36,772 bases of DNA from Altererythrobacter sp. (lineage in GTDB: Bacteria > Pseudomonadota > Alphaproteobacteria > Sphingomonadales > Sphingomonadaceae): the NCBI GenBank assembly GCA_029265155.1, contig JAJUJV010000009.1, forward strand, positions 1 through 36,772. The letters are read 5' to 3'. The first letter of the stretch is position 1. Each line of letters starts with the position of its first letter. Shown in pieces: positions 16,218 through 24,305 of the stretch. The notes beneath the pieces are model-generated. The model saw only the letters and a program-made list of their open reading frames with translations, was not told the origin of the DNA and searched no databases. The position numbers and the translations under genes are program-made.

Positions 16218-16817
16218 GTGCATCTTCGCACTCGAGCCATCCTGATCGCCGCGCGGTCGCACGGCGAGACCGCCGTGTTAACACGGCTGCTCACGCACGA
16301 GTTCGGCGTTGTCGCCGGCTACGTCGCAGGGGGGCGCGGGCGGCATCTGCGGCCGGTCGTCATACCCGGCAATCTCGTGGAGGTGCAGCTTTCCGCACGC
16401 ACCGACAGTCAATTGCCGTTCGCCAAGCTCGAGTTGCTCGAAAGCCGCGGTCCGTGGCTCGGAGAACCGCTGGCCGCAGCCGCCATTACCTGGGCCTGCG
16501 CCCTTGCCGCGACCGCGCTGCCCGAGCGACAGCCTTATCCGACTTTGTACGAGGCTTTGACGGGCCTGCTCGGCGCTATCTGTCACGCGCCGTCGGCTCG
16601 CATCTGGGTGAGGCCGCTCGTTGAGTACGAAACGCTCGTGCTTCGCGAGCTTGGCTACGGGGGAGGCGAACGGGCTCACGGTGACACGGCGGACTTGCTC
16701 GCAGCGATGGACGACCTCGGCAAGCCGCTCGACCACTACCTGCTTGCCGACCGACACGGCGATGTTATGGCCGCGCGCGCTCGACTGCGTGAACTCCTAG
16801 GACGGATTGTGAGATGA
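16218..16817 (+). CDS. recO: DNA repair protein RecO (short form)
   Basis: RecO works with RecR and RecF to load RecA at single-stranded gaps. The start [29 protein letters not shown] matches the RecO OB-fold, followed by [24 protein letters not shown]. The C-terminal helical part contains [16 protein letters not shown]. The GTG start at 16218 is used because no better start lies nearby and the first codons already belong to the family. At 199 aa it is shorter than E. coli RecO (242), and no CxxC zinc motif is visible in the C-terminal part. It overlaps leuB by 4 bases (ATGA), indicating translational coupling. Confidence 0.92.
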   Translation: MHLRTRAILIAARSHGETAVLTRLLTHEFGVVAGYVAGGRGRHLRPVVIPGNLVEVQLSARTDSQLPFAKLELLESRGPWLGEPLAAAAITWACALAATALPERQPYPTLYEALTGLLGAICHAPSARIWVRPLVEYETLVLRELGYGGGERAHGDTADLLAAMDDLGKPLDHYLLADRHGDVMAARARLRELLGRIVR

Positions 16818-17872
16818 AGATCGCTTGCCTAGCCGGTGACGGCATCGGCCCCGAAATTATGGCAGAGGCGCGCCGCGTGCTGACAGCGCTCGACCTGCCC
16901 GGCCTGACCATCTGGGAAGGTGACGTAGGTGGCACCGGCTACAAGCGGCACGGTCATCCGCTTCCGCCAGAGACGCTGGAGATGGCCCAGGCCGCAGATG
17001 CCGTGCTGTTCGGCGCGGTCGGCGATCCCTCGTGCGACAATCTGGAGCGTCATCTGCGTCCCGAGCAGGCCATTCTGGGGCTGCGCCAGGCGCTTGGTCT
17101 CTTTGCCAATCTGCGGCCTGCGACAATGTTTCCCGGCTTAGAAGACCTCTCCGCCTTACGTCCGGAGGTGGCACGCGAGATTGATCTTCTGATCGTACGT
17201 GAGCTCAACGGGGATGTCTATTTCGGCGAGAAGGCGATCCGAACGCTTGCAGACGGCCGCCGCCAAGGCTTCGACTTCATGTCCTATGCCGAGGACGAAG
17301 TGCGCCGCATTGCGCACACGGCTTTTCGAGCCGCACTGGGCCGCAAGAAGCGGCTGTGCAGCGTGGACAAGGCCAACGTGCTGGAAACGAGCCAGCTATG
17401 GCGCGAAGTCATTGTGGAAGTGGCAGCCGAGTACCCCGAGGTCGAAGCGAGCCATATGTACGTCGACAATGCGGCGATGCAGTTGGTGCGGAACCCGGGA
17501 CAGTTCGATGTCGTGGTTACCGGCAATCTGTTCGGCGACATCCTGTCCGATCAAGCCAGCATGTGTGTCGGCTCGATAGGCCTGCTCGCCAGCGCCTCGC
17601 TGGGCGAACAGCAAACGGAGTTTGGGGTCAAGGGATTATACGAGCCCATTCATGGCAGCGCGCCCGACATTGCCGGACAGGGAAAAGCCAATCCGATGGC
17701 GATGATCCTGAGTTTGGCGATGATGCTGCGCCATAGCTTCGGGCGAGAAGCCGAGGCCACGCGGGTCGAAAGCGCGGTGGCGCAGGCTCTGGCCGACGGC
17801 GTCAAAGGCGCCGATCTCGGAGGCAACGCCGGAACGGATGCGATCGGTGCGGCTGTCCTCGAGCGGCTGTAG
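16814..17872 (+). CDS. leuB: 3-isopropylmalate dehydrogenase
   Basis: LeuB oxidises and decarboxylates 3-isopropylmalate with NAD in leucine synthesis. The 352-aa protein starts [15 protein letters not shown] and has [22 protein letters not shown]. The substrate and metal region [33 protein letters not shown] and the nucleotide-binding region [24 protein letters not shown] follow, the last with an Asp-type NAD preference. It is separated from leuCD, which are not in this window. The coupling with recO is a positional feature rather than a functional one. Related beta-decarboxylating dehydrogenases exist, but the FANLRPA wording fits LeuB. Confidence 0.93.
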   Translation: MKIACLAGDGIGPEIMAEARRVLTALDLPGLTIWEGDVGGTGYKRHGHPLPPETLEMAQAADAVLFGAVGDPSCDNLERHLRPEQAILGLRQALGLFANLRPATMFPGLEDLSALRPEVAREIDLLIVRELNGDVYFGEKAIRTLADGRRQGFDFMSYAEDEVRRIAHTAFRAALGRKKRLCSVDKANVLETSQLWREVIVEVAAEYPEVEASHMYVDNAAMQLVRNPGQFDVVVTGNLFGDILSDQASMCVGSIGLLASASLGEQQTEFGVKGLYEPIHGSAPDIAGQGKANPMAMILSLAMMLRHSFGREAEATRVESAVAQALADGVKGADLGGNAGTDAIGAAVLERL

Positions 17873-18058
17873 CCTCAAGGTTACGTTCCGGATGCTATTG
17901 GCGCAGTAAGAACGCGACCAGCCCGACCGCTATTGGTCCAAAGCGGAGCCAACGCGTTTAGGCGTTCCTCCTTATTACGTGGCAGGGTCAGGAACAATAA
18001 CACCAGACGAGTGCGGCCTCTGGATGCGCCTGGCGGTCGCGGGGGGCAACGTAGCTGC

Positions 18059-18784
18059 ATGGAACGCACCACCCTGCACATTGTTTGCGGCGACAGTCGT
18101 TCCCGCGCGGAGCAGGCTCGGGTAGTATTCGCGCTGGGCCATCACGCGGAAGTCTATGCTGACCTTGCTGAACTGCTTGAACGCCCCACCACCGAAGGAA
18201 TTGTAATTGCGACCGACGACGGACGGCCCGGCCTGGCACAGGACCTGATCCGCAGGTTGGGTGAAGCGGGAATGTGGCTGCCGGTCGTGTTGGCTGCACC
18301 CGCCCCGCAAACCGCGCAAGTGGTAGCTGCTATCAAAGCCGGTGTTCTCGACTACTTGCGGCTTCCGCTGGAGATAAACAGCTTCGCCGCGCGCCTCCGC
18401 TCCGTTATCGAGGAAGCCAACCTCTATACAGATCGCCGCCGACGGGTGGTTGAAGCACGCCAAGCGATCGCCTCGCTCAGCCGCCGTGAACGTCAGGTGC
18501 TGGATTTGCTGAGCGCGGGCTGTTCAAACAAGGAAATTGCTCGACGGCTGAATATCAGCCCGCGTACGGTGGAAATTCACCGCGGGAACATGATGGGCAA
18601 GTTACGGGCCGGCCATGCCGCCGACGCAGTGCGGCTATGGATTGACGCGAAGCTCGGACCCGCCGCAGTCTCGAACGGCGCTACCAGGGAGTCCGAGGCG
18701 GAGTTTGGCGAGGTTGCCGGGCGGATTGGATCGAGCGATCGGCAGGGCTGGCAACCGCCGAACCCGAAGAGTCAGCGACAGTAG
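18059..18784 (+). CDS. LuxR/FixJ-type regulator with degenerate receiver domain
   Basis: The ATG at 18059 gives 241 aa. Residues about 5-125 have the shape of a response-regulator receiver, and residues about 135-200 are a clear LuxR-type helix-turn-helix (LSRRERQVLDLLSAGCSNKEIARRLNISPRTVEIHR). In the receiver, Asp53 (ATDDGRPG) fits the phosphoacceptor position. The conserved Ser/Thr position reads Ala (PVVLAAPAP) and the conserved Lys reads Leu (DYLRLPLE, where FixJ has EKP). Phosphorylation signalling is therefore uncertain. No sensor kinase is next to it. Its 3' end overlaps the converging extensin-like gene by 13 bases. Confidence 0.85.
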   Translation: MERTTLHIVCGDSRSRAEQARVVFALGHHAEVYADLAELLERPTTEGIVIATDDGRPGLAQDLIRRLGEAGMWLPVVLAAPAPQTAQVVAAIKAGVLDYLRLPLEINSFAARLRSVIEEANLYTDRRRRVVEARQAIASLSRRERQVLDLLSAGCSNKEIARRLNISPRTVEIHRGNMMGKLRAGHAADAVRLWIDAKLGPAAVSNGATRESEAEFGEVAGRIGSSDRQGWQPPNPKSQRQ

Positions 18785-19452
18785 CTCTTCGATCCCATGA
18801 CCCCTTCAAGATGAAGATGGTCGTGGTGGGCCGTGTTGTATTCGGGGCCCAACACCGTGTCGAAACGCTTGCAGGCGCTCTGCTGAATGACCCGGAGAAA
18901 TTCCCGCTCACGATCGGTTCCATCGAACCAAGCATTCTTGACCGTGATCCGCCGCCCATCCTCAAGCACGAAGCCGGAGACATCGATTGCCGCGCCAGTG
19001 GCATGCGCCGAGCGACGGCCGGAGCCGGCAACATTGCGGCAAGAGTAGCTGCCGAAAGTCTCGATGCTGCGAACCGGCGAACCGAGAATTTGCCGCGCCG
19101 CTCGATCGACGCCGTAGCGGGCCCAGCCGGTAAAGGCCCGGCTCACCTCGCAAGTAACCGGCCCCAAGTTCGTTACCGCAAGCATCGACTGGTCAGACGG
19201 CAAACTGGCCAATTGCACGCTGCCGACCAGGGCGCATCCGTCGCCATAGTAGGTGTCAGGAAAGGGGCTGTACCGCGCACCCAGCTGCGTCAGTTCGCTG
19301 TAGCATTGTCCGGTCGCAGGCGCGATCGGCGCCGGCGCGCCCCCTCGCGTCACCGTCGTTCCGGCACGCTGTCGCTGACTCGAGCTTTCTGGAAGCGCCG
19401 AGCACGCCCCCAGCGCAACGATACAGATCAAGCCAAAACTCAGGCGAAGCAT
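18772..19452 (-). CDS. Extensin-like family lipoprotein, putative peptidoglycan hydrolase
   Basis: The signal peptide GLICIVALGACS ends in a lipobox. The C-terminal domain has the extensin-like layout, with TCEVSRAFTGWARYGVDRAARQILGSPV, SYSCRNVAGSGRRSAHATGAAIDVSGFVLEDG and YNTAHHDHLHLEG. The SxHxxGxAxD and HxH parts resemble zinc ligands of D-Ala-D-Ala or LAS-type peptidases, suggesting a peptidoglycan-directed enzyme. About six Cys suggest disulfides in the periplasm. I start at ATG 19452, giving 226 aa. The longer track ORF would hide the signal. It is divergent from serC. Confidence 0.82.
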   Translation of the reverse strand: MLRLSFGLICIVALGACSALPESSSQRQRAGTTVTRGGAPAPIAPATGQCYSELTQLGARYSPFPDTYYGDGCALVGSVQLASLPSDQSMLAVTNLGPVTCEVSRAFTGWARYGVDRAARQILGSPVRSIETFGSYSCRNVAGSGRRSAHATGAAIDVSGFVLEDGRRITVKNAWFDGTDREREFLRVIQQSACKRFDTVLGPEYNTAHHDHLHLEGVMGSKSYCR

Positions 19453-19537
19453 GTGCCCTCCCTCATCCTCTATCGTTAACGCATTGCTAACCAACAATGA
19501 ATGCCGTGGCGATTGACATCGAGGCCCAACCCTCTAA

Positions 19538-19596
19538 GGCCCGCCGCGGGCCACGCGGTCCCAACGCCGCGCGAGCTCTCTGCAAGGAGAGTCTAC
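19538..19596 (+). promoter_or_regulatory. Structured serC leader, candidate serC RNA motif
   Basis: Three hairpins follow one another directly before serC. GGCCCG/CGGGCC (19538-19552) has a 3-base loop. CGCGG/CCGCG (19554-19571) has an 8-base loop. CTCTC/GAGAG (19576-19591) has its 3' arm inside the AAGGAGAG Shine-Dalgarno. A conserved serC RNA motif upstream of serC is known in Alphaproteobacteria, and this location and RBS overlap fit it. I cannot check the consensus here. Sequestering the ribosome site suggests translational control. Confidence 0.55.
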
Positions 19597-20727
19597 ATGA
19601 CTGCGATTACGGTACCGGCGCGCAAGCCTGCGCGTCCGTTTTTTTCTTCCGGTCCCTGCGCCAAGCCGCCGGGATATTCCCCCGACGAGCTCGCGACTGA
19701 ATCGCTCGGCCGCTCGCACCGGGCCAAGATCGGCAAGGCACGCCTCGCCTACTGCATCGATCTGATGCGCGAAGTGCTGCAGCTTCCGGACACGCATCGC
19801 ATCGGTATCGTCCCGGGCTCCGACACCGGCGCCTTCGAGATGGCGATGTGGACGATGCTCGGCGCGCGCCCGGTGACCACGCTGGCCTGGGAGAGCTTCG
19901 GTGAGGGTTGGGTCACCGATGTCGCCAAGCAGCTGAAGCTCGATCCGACGATCCTGCGCGCCGGCTATGGCCAGATTCCGGACCTGAGCCAGGTCGACTG
20001 GTCTCACGACGTGCTGTTCACCTGGAACGGCACCACCTCCGGCGTGCGCGTGCCGAACGGCGACTGGATTCCGGCCGACCGCGAAGGCCTGAGCTTCGCC
20101 GACGCGACCAGCGCGGTGTTCGCCTACGACATTCCGTGGGACAAGATCGATGTCGCGACCTTCTCGTGGCAGAAGGTGCTCGGCGGCGAGGGTGCGCACG
20201 GCGTCCTGATCCTCGGTCCGCGGGCGGTGGAGCGGCTGGAAAGCCACGCGCCGGCCTGGCCGCTGCCGAAAGTCTTCCGCCTGACCAAGGGTGGCAAGCT
20301 CAGCGAAGGCATCTTCAAGGGCGAAACGATCAACACCCCGTCGATGCTCGCGGTCGAAGACGCGATCTGGGCGCTCGAATGGGCCAAGGGCCTCGGCGGA
20401 CTCGAAGGCCTGAAGGCGCGTTCCGACGCCAATGCCGCGGCGCTCGACAAGATCGTCGCCGAGCGCGATTGGCTGGGACACCTGGCCGAGGACGAGAGCA
20501 TCCGCTCGCGCACTTCGGTGTGCCTCACCGTCGAAGGCGCCGACACCGACTTCATCAAGGCTTTCGCCGGCCTGCTTGAGAAGGAAGGCGCGGCTTACGA
20601 CATCGCCGGCTATCGCGATGCCCCTGCGGGCCTTCGCATCTGGTGCGGCGCGACCGTCGACACTGCTGACATTGAGGCGCTCGGTCCCTGGCTCGACTGG
20701 GCCTGGGTTTCGCTCAAGGTGGCCTGA
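19597..20727 (+). CDS. serC: Phosphoserine aminotransferase
   Basis: SerC converts 3-phosphohydroxypyruvate to phosphoserine using PLP, the second step of serine synthesis; the same enzyme serves pyridoxine synthesis in many bacteria. The sequence shows [49 protein letters not shown], and the PLP lysine in [14 protein letters not shown]. This matches the alphaproteobacterial type. The start at ATG 19597 follows AAGGAGAG; the in-frame ATG at 19501 would add 32 residues of leader-encoded sequence and is rejected. The product is 376 aa. It is followed after 61 bp by serA, giving a serine pathway operon. Confidence 0.96.
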   Translation: MTAITVPARKPARPFFSSGPCAKPPGYSPDELATESLGRSHRAKIGKARLAYCIDLMREVLQLPDTHRIGIVPGSDTGAFEMAMWTMLGARPVTTLAWESFGEGWVTDVAKQLKLDPTILRAGYGQIPDLSQVDWSHDVLFTWNGTTSGVRVPNGDWIPADREGLSFADATSAVFAYDIPWDKIDVATFSWQKVLGGEGAHGVLILGPRAVERLESHAPAWPLPKVFRLTKGGKLSEGIFKGETINTPSMLAVEDAIWALEWAKGLGGLEGLKARSDANAAALDKIVAERDWLGHLAEDESIRSRTSVCLTVEGADTDFIKAFAGLLEKEGAAYDIAGYRDAPAGLRIWCGATVDTADIEALGPWLDWAWVSLKVA

Positions 20728-20788
20728 ACCTCTTCCGGCGGGCCACGCGCCCGCCGCTTTCCTCATTCAATTTTCCAAGGAGGCTTTC

Positions 20789-22372
20789 ATGACGAAGCCC
20801 AAAGTTCTCATTTCCGACAAGATGGATCCCAACGCCGCGCGCATCTTCGAAGAGCGTGGCTGCGACGTCGACGTGAAGCCGGGGATGAGCCCGGACGAGC
20901 TCAAGGCGGTGATCGGCCAGTATGACGGCCTCGCGATCCGATCGGCGACGAAGGTCACCAAGGAGATCATCGACGCCGCCACCAACTTGAAGGTGATCGG
21001 CCGCGCCGGCATCGGCGTCGACAACGTCGACATCCCCTATGCCAGCTCGAAGGGCATCGTGGTGATGAACACGCCGTTCGGCAACTCGATCACAACCGCT
21101 GAGCACGCGATCGCACTGATGTTCGCGCTCGCCCGCCAGTTGCCCGACGCCAACGCGCAGACCCAGGCGGGCAAGTGGCCGAAGAACGATTTCATGGGCG
21201 TCGAAGTCACCGGCAAGACGCTCGGTCTGATCGGGGCGGGCAACATCGGCTCGATCGTCGCGGATCGCGCGCTAGGCCTGAGGATGAAGGTCGTCGCCTA
21301 CGACCCGTTCCTCTCGCCCGAGCGAGCCGTGGAGATGGGCGTCGAGAAGGTCGAGCTCGATGACCTGCTCGCCCGCGCCGACTTCATCACGCTGCATACC
21401 CCGCTGACCGACCAGACGCGCAACATCCTGAGCCGCGAGAACCTCGCCAAGACCAAGAAGGGCGTGCGGATCGTCAACTGCGCGCGCGGCGGACTGATCG
21501 ATGAAGAGGCGCTCAAGGAGCTGCTCGATTCCGGTCATATCGCCGGTGCCGCGCTCGACGTGTTCGTCACCGAGCCGGCCAAAGAGCACACGCTGTTCGG
21601 CACCCCGAATTTCGTCGCCACGCCGCACCTCGGCGCCTCGACCAATGAGGCGCAGGTCAACGTCGCGTTGCAGGTGGCCGAGCAGCTTGCCGACTACCTC
21701 GTCAACGGCGGCGTGACCAACGCGCTCAACGTGCCGTCGCTCAGCGCCGAAGAAGCGCCCAAGCTGAAGCCCTACATGGCTCTGGCCGAAAAGCTCGGCA
21801 GCTTGGTCGGGCAGCTCACCACCGGAGCCATTCCGCGGATCTCGATCCACACCGAGGGCGCGGCGTCGGAGCTCAACATCAAGCCGATCGTTGCCGCCGT
21901 GCTGGCCGGCTTCCTGCGCGAGCAGTCCGACACGGTGAACATGGTCAACGCACCATTCCTGGCGAAGGAGCGCGGCATCGAAGTGCGCGAGGTCCGCACC
22001 GAGAAGGAAGGCGACTACCACACGCTGCTGCGCGTTTCCGTGAAGACCGACGCGGGCGAGCGCTCGGTGGCGGGCACGCTGTTCTCGAACTCCGAGCCGC
22101 GCCTCGTTGAACTGTTCGGCATCAAGGTGGAGGCGGAACTCGCCGGGCACATGATGTACATCGTGAACGAGGACGCGCCGGGCTTCATCGGCCGGATCGG
22201 GACGCTGCTTGGCGAGAACGGCATCAACATCGGCACCTTCAACCTCGGCCGCCGCGAGGCCGGCGGGGAAGCCGTGTTGCTGCTGTCAGTCGACAGCGAG
22301 GTGCAACCGGACCTGCTCGAGAAGGTCCGCGCCCTCCCCGGCGTGAAGCGGGCGATGGCGCTCACCTTCTGA
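20789..22372 (+). CDS. serA: D-3-phosphoglycerate dehydrogenase (long form with ACT domain)
   Basis: SerA starts serine synthesis by oxidising 3-phosphoglycerate with NAD. The 527-aa protein has the NAD-binding motif TLGLIGAGNIGSIVADRA and the catalytic region VRIVNCARGGLIDEEAL with HLGAST. An intervening domain follows (about residues 315-450), and then a C-terminal ACT domain (MMYIVNEDAPGFIGRIGTLLGENGINIGTFNLGR). ACT domains commonly give serine feedback control. The ATG at 20789 follows AAGGAGG. It pairs with serC upstream. A palindromic repeat lies after its stop codon. Confidence 0.97.
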   Translation: MTKPKVLISDKMDPNAARIFEERGCDVDVKPGMSPDELKAVIGQYDGLAIRSATKVTKEIIDAATNLKVIGRAGIGVDNVDIPYASSKGIVVMNTPFGNSITTAEHAIALMFALARQLPDANAQTQAGKWPKNDFMGVEVTGKTLGLIGAGNIGSIVADRALGLRMKVVAYDPFLSPERAVEMGVEKVELDDLLARADFITLHTPLTDQTRNILSRENLAKTKKGVRIVNCARGGLIDEEALKELLDSGHIAGAALDVFVTEPAKEHTLFGTPNFVATPHLGASTNEAQVNVALQVAEQLADYLVNGGVTNALNVPSLSAEEAPKLKPYMALAEKLGSLVGQLTTGAIPRISIHTEGAASELNIKPIVAAVLAGFLREQSDTVNMVNAPFLAKERGIEVREVRTEKEGDYHTLLRVSVKTDAGERSVAGTLFSNSEPRLVELFGIKVEAELAGHMMYIVNEDAPGFIGRIGTLLGENGINIGTFNLGRREAGGEAVLLLSVDSEVQPDLLEKVRALPGVKRAMALTF

Positions 22373-22398
22373 TCGAGCACGCGTAGCCTTGCAAAACT

Positions 22399-22470
22399 TC
22401 GTCACCCCCGCAAAAGCGAGGCCCAGGTTGATCGACATCACTGGGTTCCCGCTTTTGCGGGAGTTGATGA
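22399..22470. repeat. REP-like intergenic palindrome after serA
   Basis: CCCGCAAAAGCG with GGCCCAG on the left and CTGGGTTCCCGCTTTTGCGGG on the right are near-perfect inverted arms around a 14-base spacer. Outer flanks TCGTCA and TTGATGA also pair in part. Short palindromes with this CCCGCAAAAGCGGG core are a familiar intergenic repeat in sphingomonads from memory. Only one copy is in the window. It could also act as the 3' hairpin of the serCA transcript. Confidence 0.6.
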
Positions 22471-22492
22471 GCAGGGGAAGTAGGCTTTTCGA

Positions 22493-23605
22493 ATGATCGA
22501 TCCGGCTGCCGATCTTCTGCCTGAAGGTCTCGAAGACCGTCTGCCGCAAAGCGCTGCGGCCGCGGCGCGGATTGAACGCGCCGTGATCGAAGTGCTGGAC
22601 CGGCACGGTTATGATCGTGTGCGCCCGCCGCTAATTGAGTTCATGCAATCTATGGCGCGGCGGATGGACGGGGTAAAAACCCGCAAGCTGTTCCGCTTCG
22701 TTGACCCGAAAAGCTTGCGGACGCTGGCCTTGCGCTCAGACATCACGCCGCAAGTCAGCCGCATCGCTGCGACGGGCCTGGCCGGCAAGCCGCGTCCATT
22801 GCGCCTCTGTTATGCGGGGCAGGTCGTGCGCATTGTCGGTGACCAGCTCGATCCCCGACGCGAAAACCTGCAGCTTGGCGCCGAGTTGATCGGCAGCGAC
22901 ACAGTGGCCGCGGCCGCAGAAATCGTCGAACTGGCCATCGCTTCGCTTGAAGCGGCGGGCGCGCGCGGCATCTCGGTTGATTTCACTCTGCCCGACTTGG
23001 TCGACACGCTAGCCCGTAGCGAATTTCCGCTGTCGGCCGATCAGGTTCGCGCGGTGCGCCGCGAACTGGATGCCAAGGACGCAGGCGCATTGCGCGATGC
23101 GGGCGGCGAGGCATACCTGCCACTGCTGTATGCGATCGGTTCGTTCGAGGTGGCGATCGAAAAGCTCGCTGCAATAGATGCTCAAGGCGCGCTCGCCAGC
23201 CGCATCGAAGGATTACGACAGATTGCCGCGCGTGTTTCCGGCCGCGCCCGTTTGACACTCGATCCTGCCGAGCGCCATGGCTTCGAATATCAGAGTTGGT
23301 TCGGCTTCATGATCTATGCCGAAGGCGTCCGCGGCGCACTTGGGCGCGGCGGAACCTACCGGATCGGCGGATCCGATGAAGTCGCGACGGGATTCTCGCT
23401 CTATCCCGAGGAACTAGTGGAGGTGATGAAGGCCGGAGAACCGCGTCGCGAGGCTGTGTTCCTGCCGGTCGGTCATGATCCGGCCGCGGCGGCACGATTG
23501 CGGAAAGACGGATTGCGCACTGTCGCTGCCTTATCGGAAACCGACGACGCCGGTTCGCTTGGCTGCTCACACCGGCTCGAGGGAGAGCGCCTCGTCGCGG
23601 TTTAG
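22493..23605 (+). CDS. hisZ: ATP phosphoribosyltransferase regulatory subunit
   Basis: HisZ is a histidyl-tRNA synthetase paralogue that activates the short-form HisG in histidine synthesis. The class-II synthetase-like core is seen in LPEGLEDRLPQSAAAAARIERAVIEVLDRHGYDRVRPPLIEF, TLALRSDITPQVSRIAA and LCYAGQVVR. The product is 370 aa and lacks the C-terminal anticodon-binding domain of HisS. GRGGTYRIGG near the end resembles the motif-3 region. It sits upstream of purA, a neighbourhood I recall for hisZ in sphingomonads. Two extra genes lie between them here. Confidence 0.92.
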   Translation: MIDPAADLLPEGLEDRLPQSAAAAARIERAVIEVLDRHGYDRVRPPLIEFMQSMARRMDGVKTRKLFRFVDPKSLRTLALRSDITPQVSRIAATGLAGKPRPLRLCYAGQVVRIVGDQLDPRRENLQLGAELIGSDTVAAAAEIVELAIASLEAAGARGISVDFTLPDLVDTLARSEFPLSADQVRAVRRELDAKDAGALRDAGGEAYLPLLYAIGSFEVAIEKLAAIDAQGALASRIEGLRQIAARVSGRARLTLDPAERHGFEYQSWFGFMIYAEGVRGALGRGGTYRIGGSDEVATGFSLYPEELVEVMKAGEPRREAVFLPVGHDPAAAARLRKDGLRTVAALSETDDAGSLGCSHRLEGERLVAV

Positions 23606-23655
23606 ACGAACTGGCGGTGAAATCGCGCCCGCTTTCGGGTAGACGGGGACTCGCG

Positions 23656-24063
23656 ATGAAGAACCGGATTCTCTCCGACCCCGAACTGACGATGGGCGCC
23701 ATCGTGTGGATTGCCGCCGCCACCTTGCTGCCGCTTCAGCTCGGCGTGAGCAACGCGCCGCCCCTGGCTCTGGTGGTCTATCTTATCGTCGCGGGCAGCC
23801 TGCTCGCAGTGGCTGACGCTGTGCTCAATCCGGCGTCATACTACCGGCTGGGCGACGTCGGGCTGCAATCGGTGTTCTGGACGATCAGCCTGGCGTTCCC
23901 GGCCGTTCTTCTCTTCACACTCGGCAGCATCGTCGCGCCGGGCGCAGTCTCCTACTCCGACGACTTGTGCCGCATGGCAGGCCTTGCACACCTCGAAAGT
24001 GGCCCGGAAGGCGCACTGGAAGAGGCGCTAGAGCCCAGCGAAGCGTGCGAAACCGCGCGCTGA
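23656..24063 (+). CDS. 135-aa membrane protein of unknown function
   Basis: Three hydrophobic stretches are visible: MGAIVWIAAATLLPLQLGV (about residues 13-31), ALVVYLIVAGSLLAVADAVL (38-57) and SVFWTISLAFPAVLLFTLGSIV (72-93). They are followed by an acidic soluble tail (SGPEGALEEALEPSEACE). I used ATG 23656; a GTG at 23617 in the same frame is also possible. No family is recognised. It lies 50 bp after hisZ in the same direction and may be co-transcribed with it. Confidence 0.6.
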   Translation: MKNRILSDPELTMGAIVWIAAATLLPLQLGVSNAPPLALVVYLIVAGSLLAVADAVLNPASYYRLGDVGLQSVFWTISLAFPAVLLFTLGSIVAPGAVSYSDDLCRMAGLAHLESGPEGALEEALEPSEACETAR

Positions 24064-24305
24064 ACGGCCGCTTCAAGGTTGCTCTACGTGGGTTTGGGCC
24101 TAACCCGCAAAAACGCGGTGCCAACAATTCTATGTCGGCGTTCGGTGTTGAACCATGATGATCGGTTGCGAGAGCGACCTTCCCTTATCCGGCTGCTGGT
24201 CACCTACCCCCTGACGTCCTCAATTATGCAAGGGCGGAAACCACGCTGGTCGCCATTAACACAGCGGTGACGATTGGCTCCTAACCGCGCCACGAGAGAG
24301 AACTC

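Noticed and set aside
19501-19596. Upstream in-frame ATG for serC giving 408 aa
   Set aside because: The extra 32 residues are unlike SerC and overlap the structured leader; ATG 19597 has a strong ribosome site.
24064-24305. GTGGGTT/AACCCGC hairpin near 24087 as a terminator for hisZ and the small membrane gene
   Set aside because: The stem is followed by A residues rather than Ts on the plus strand, so it does not fit an intrinsic terminator; nothing else convincing was seen in this 242-bp gap.
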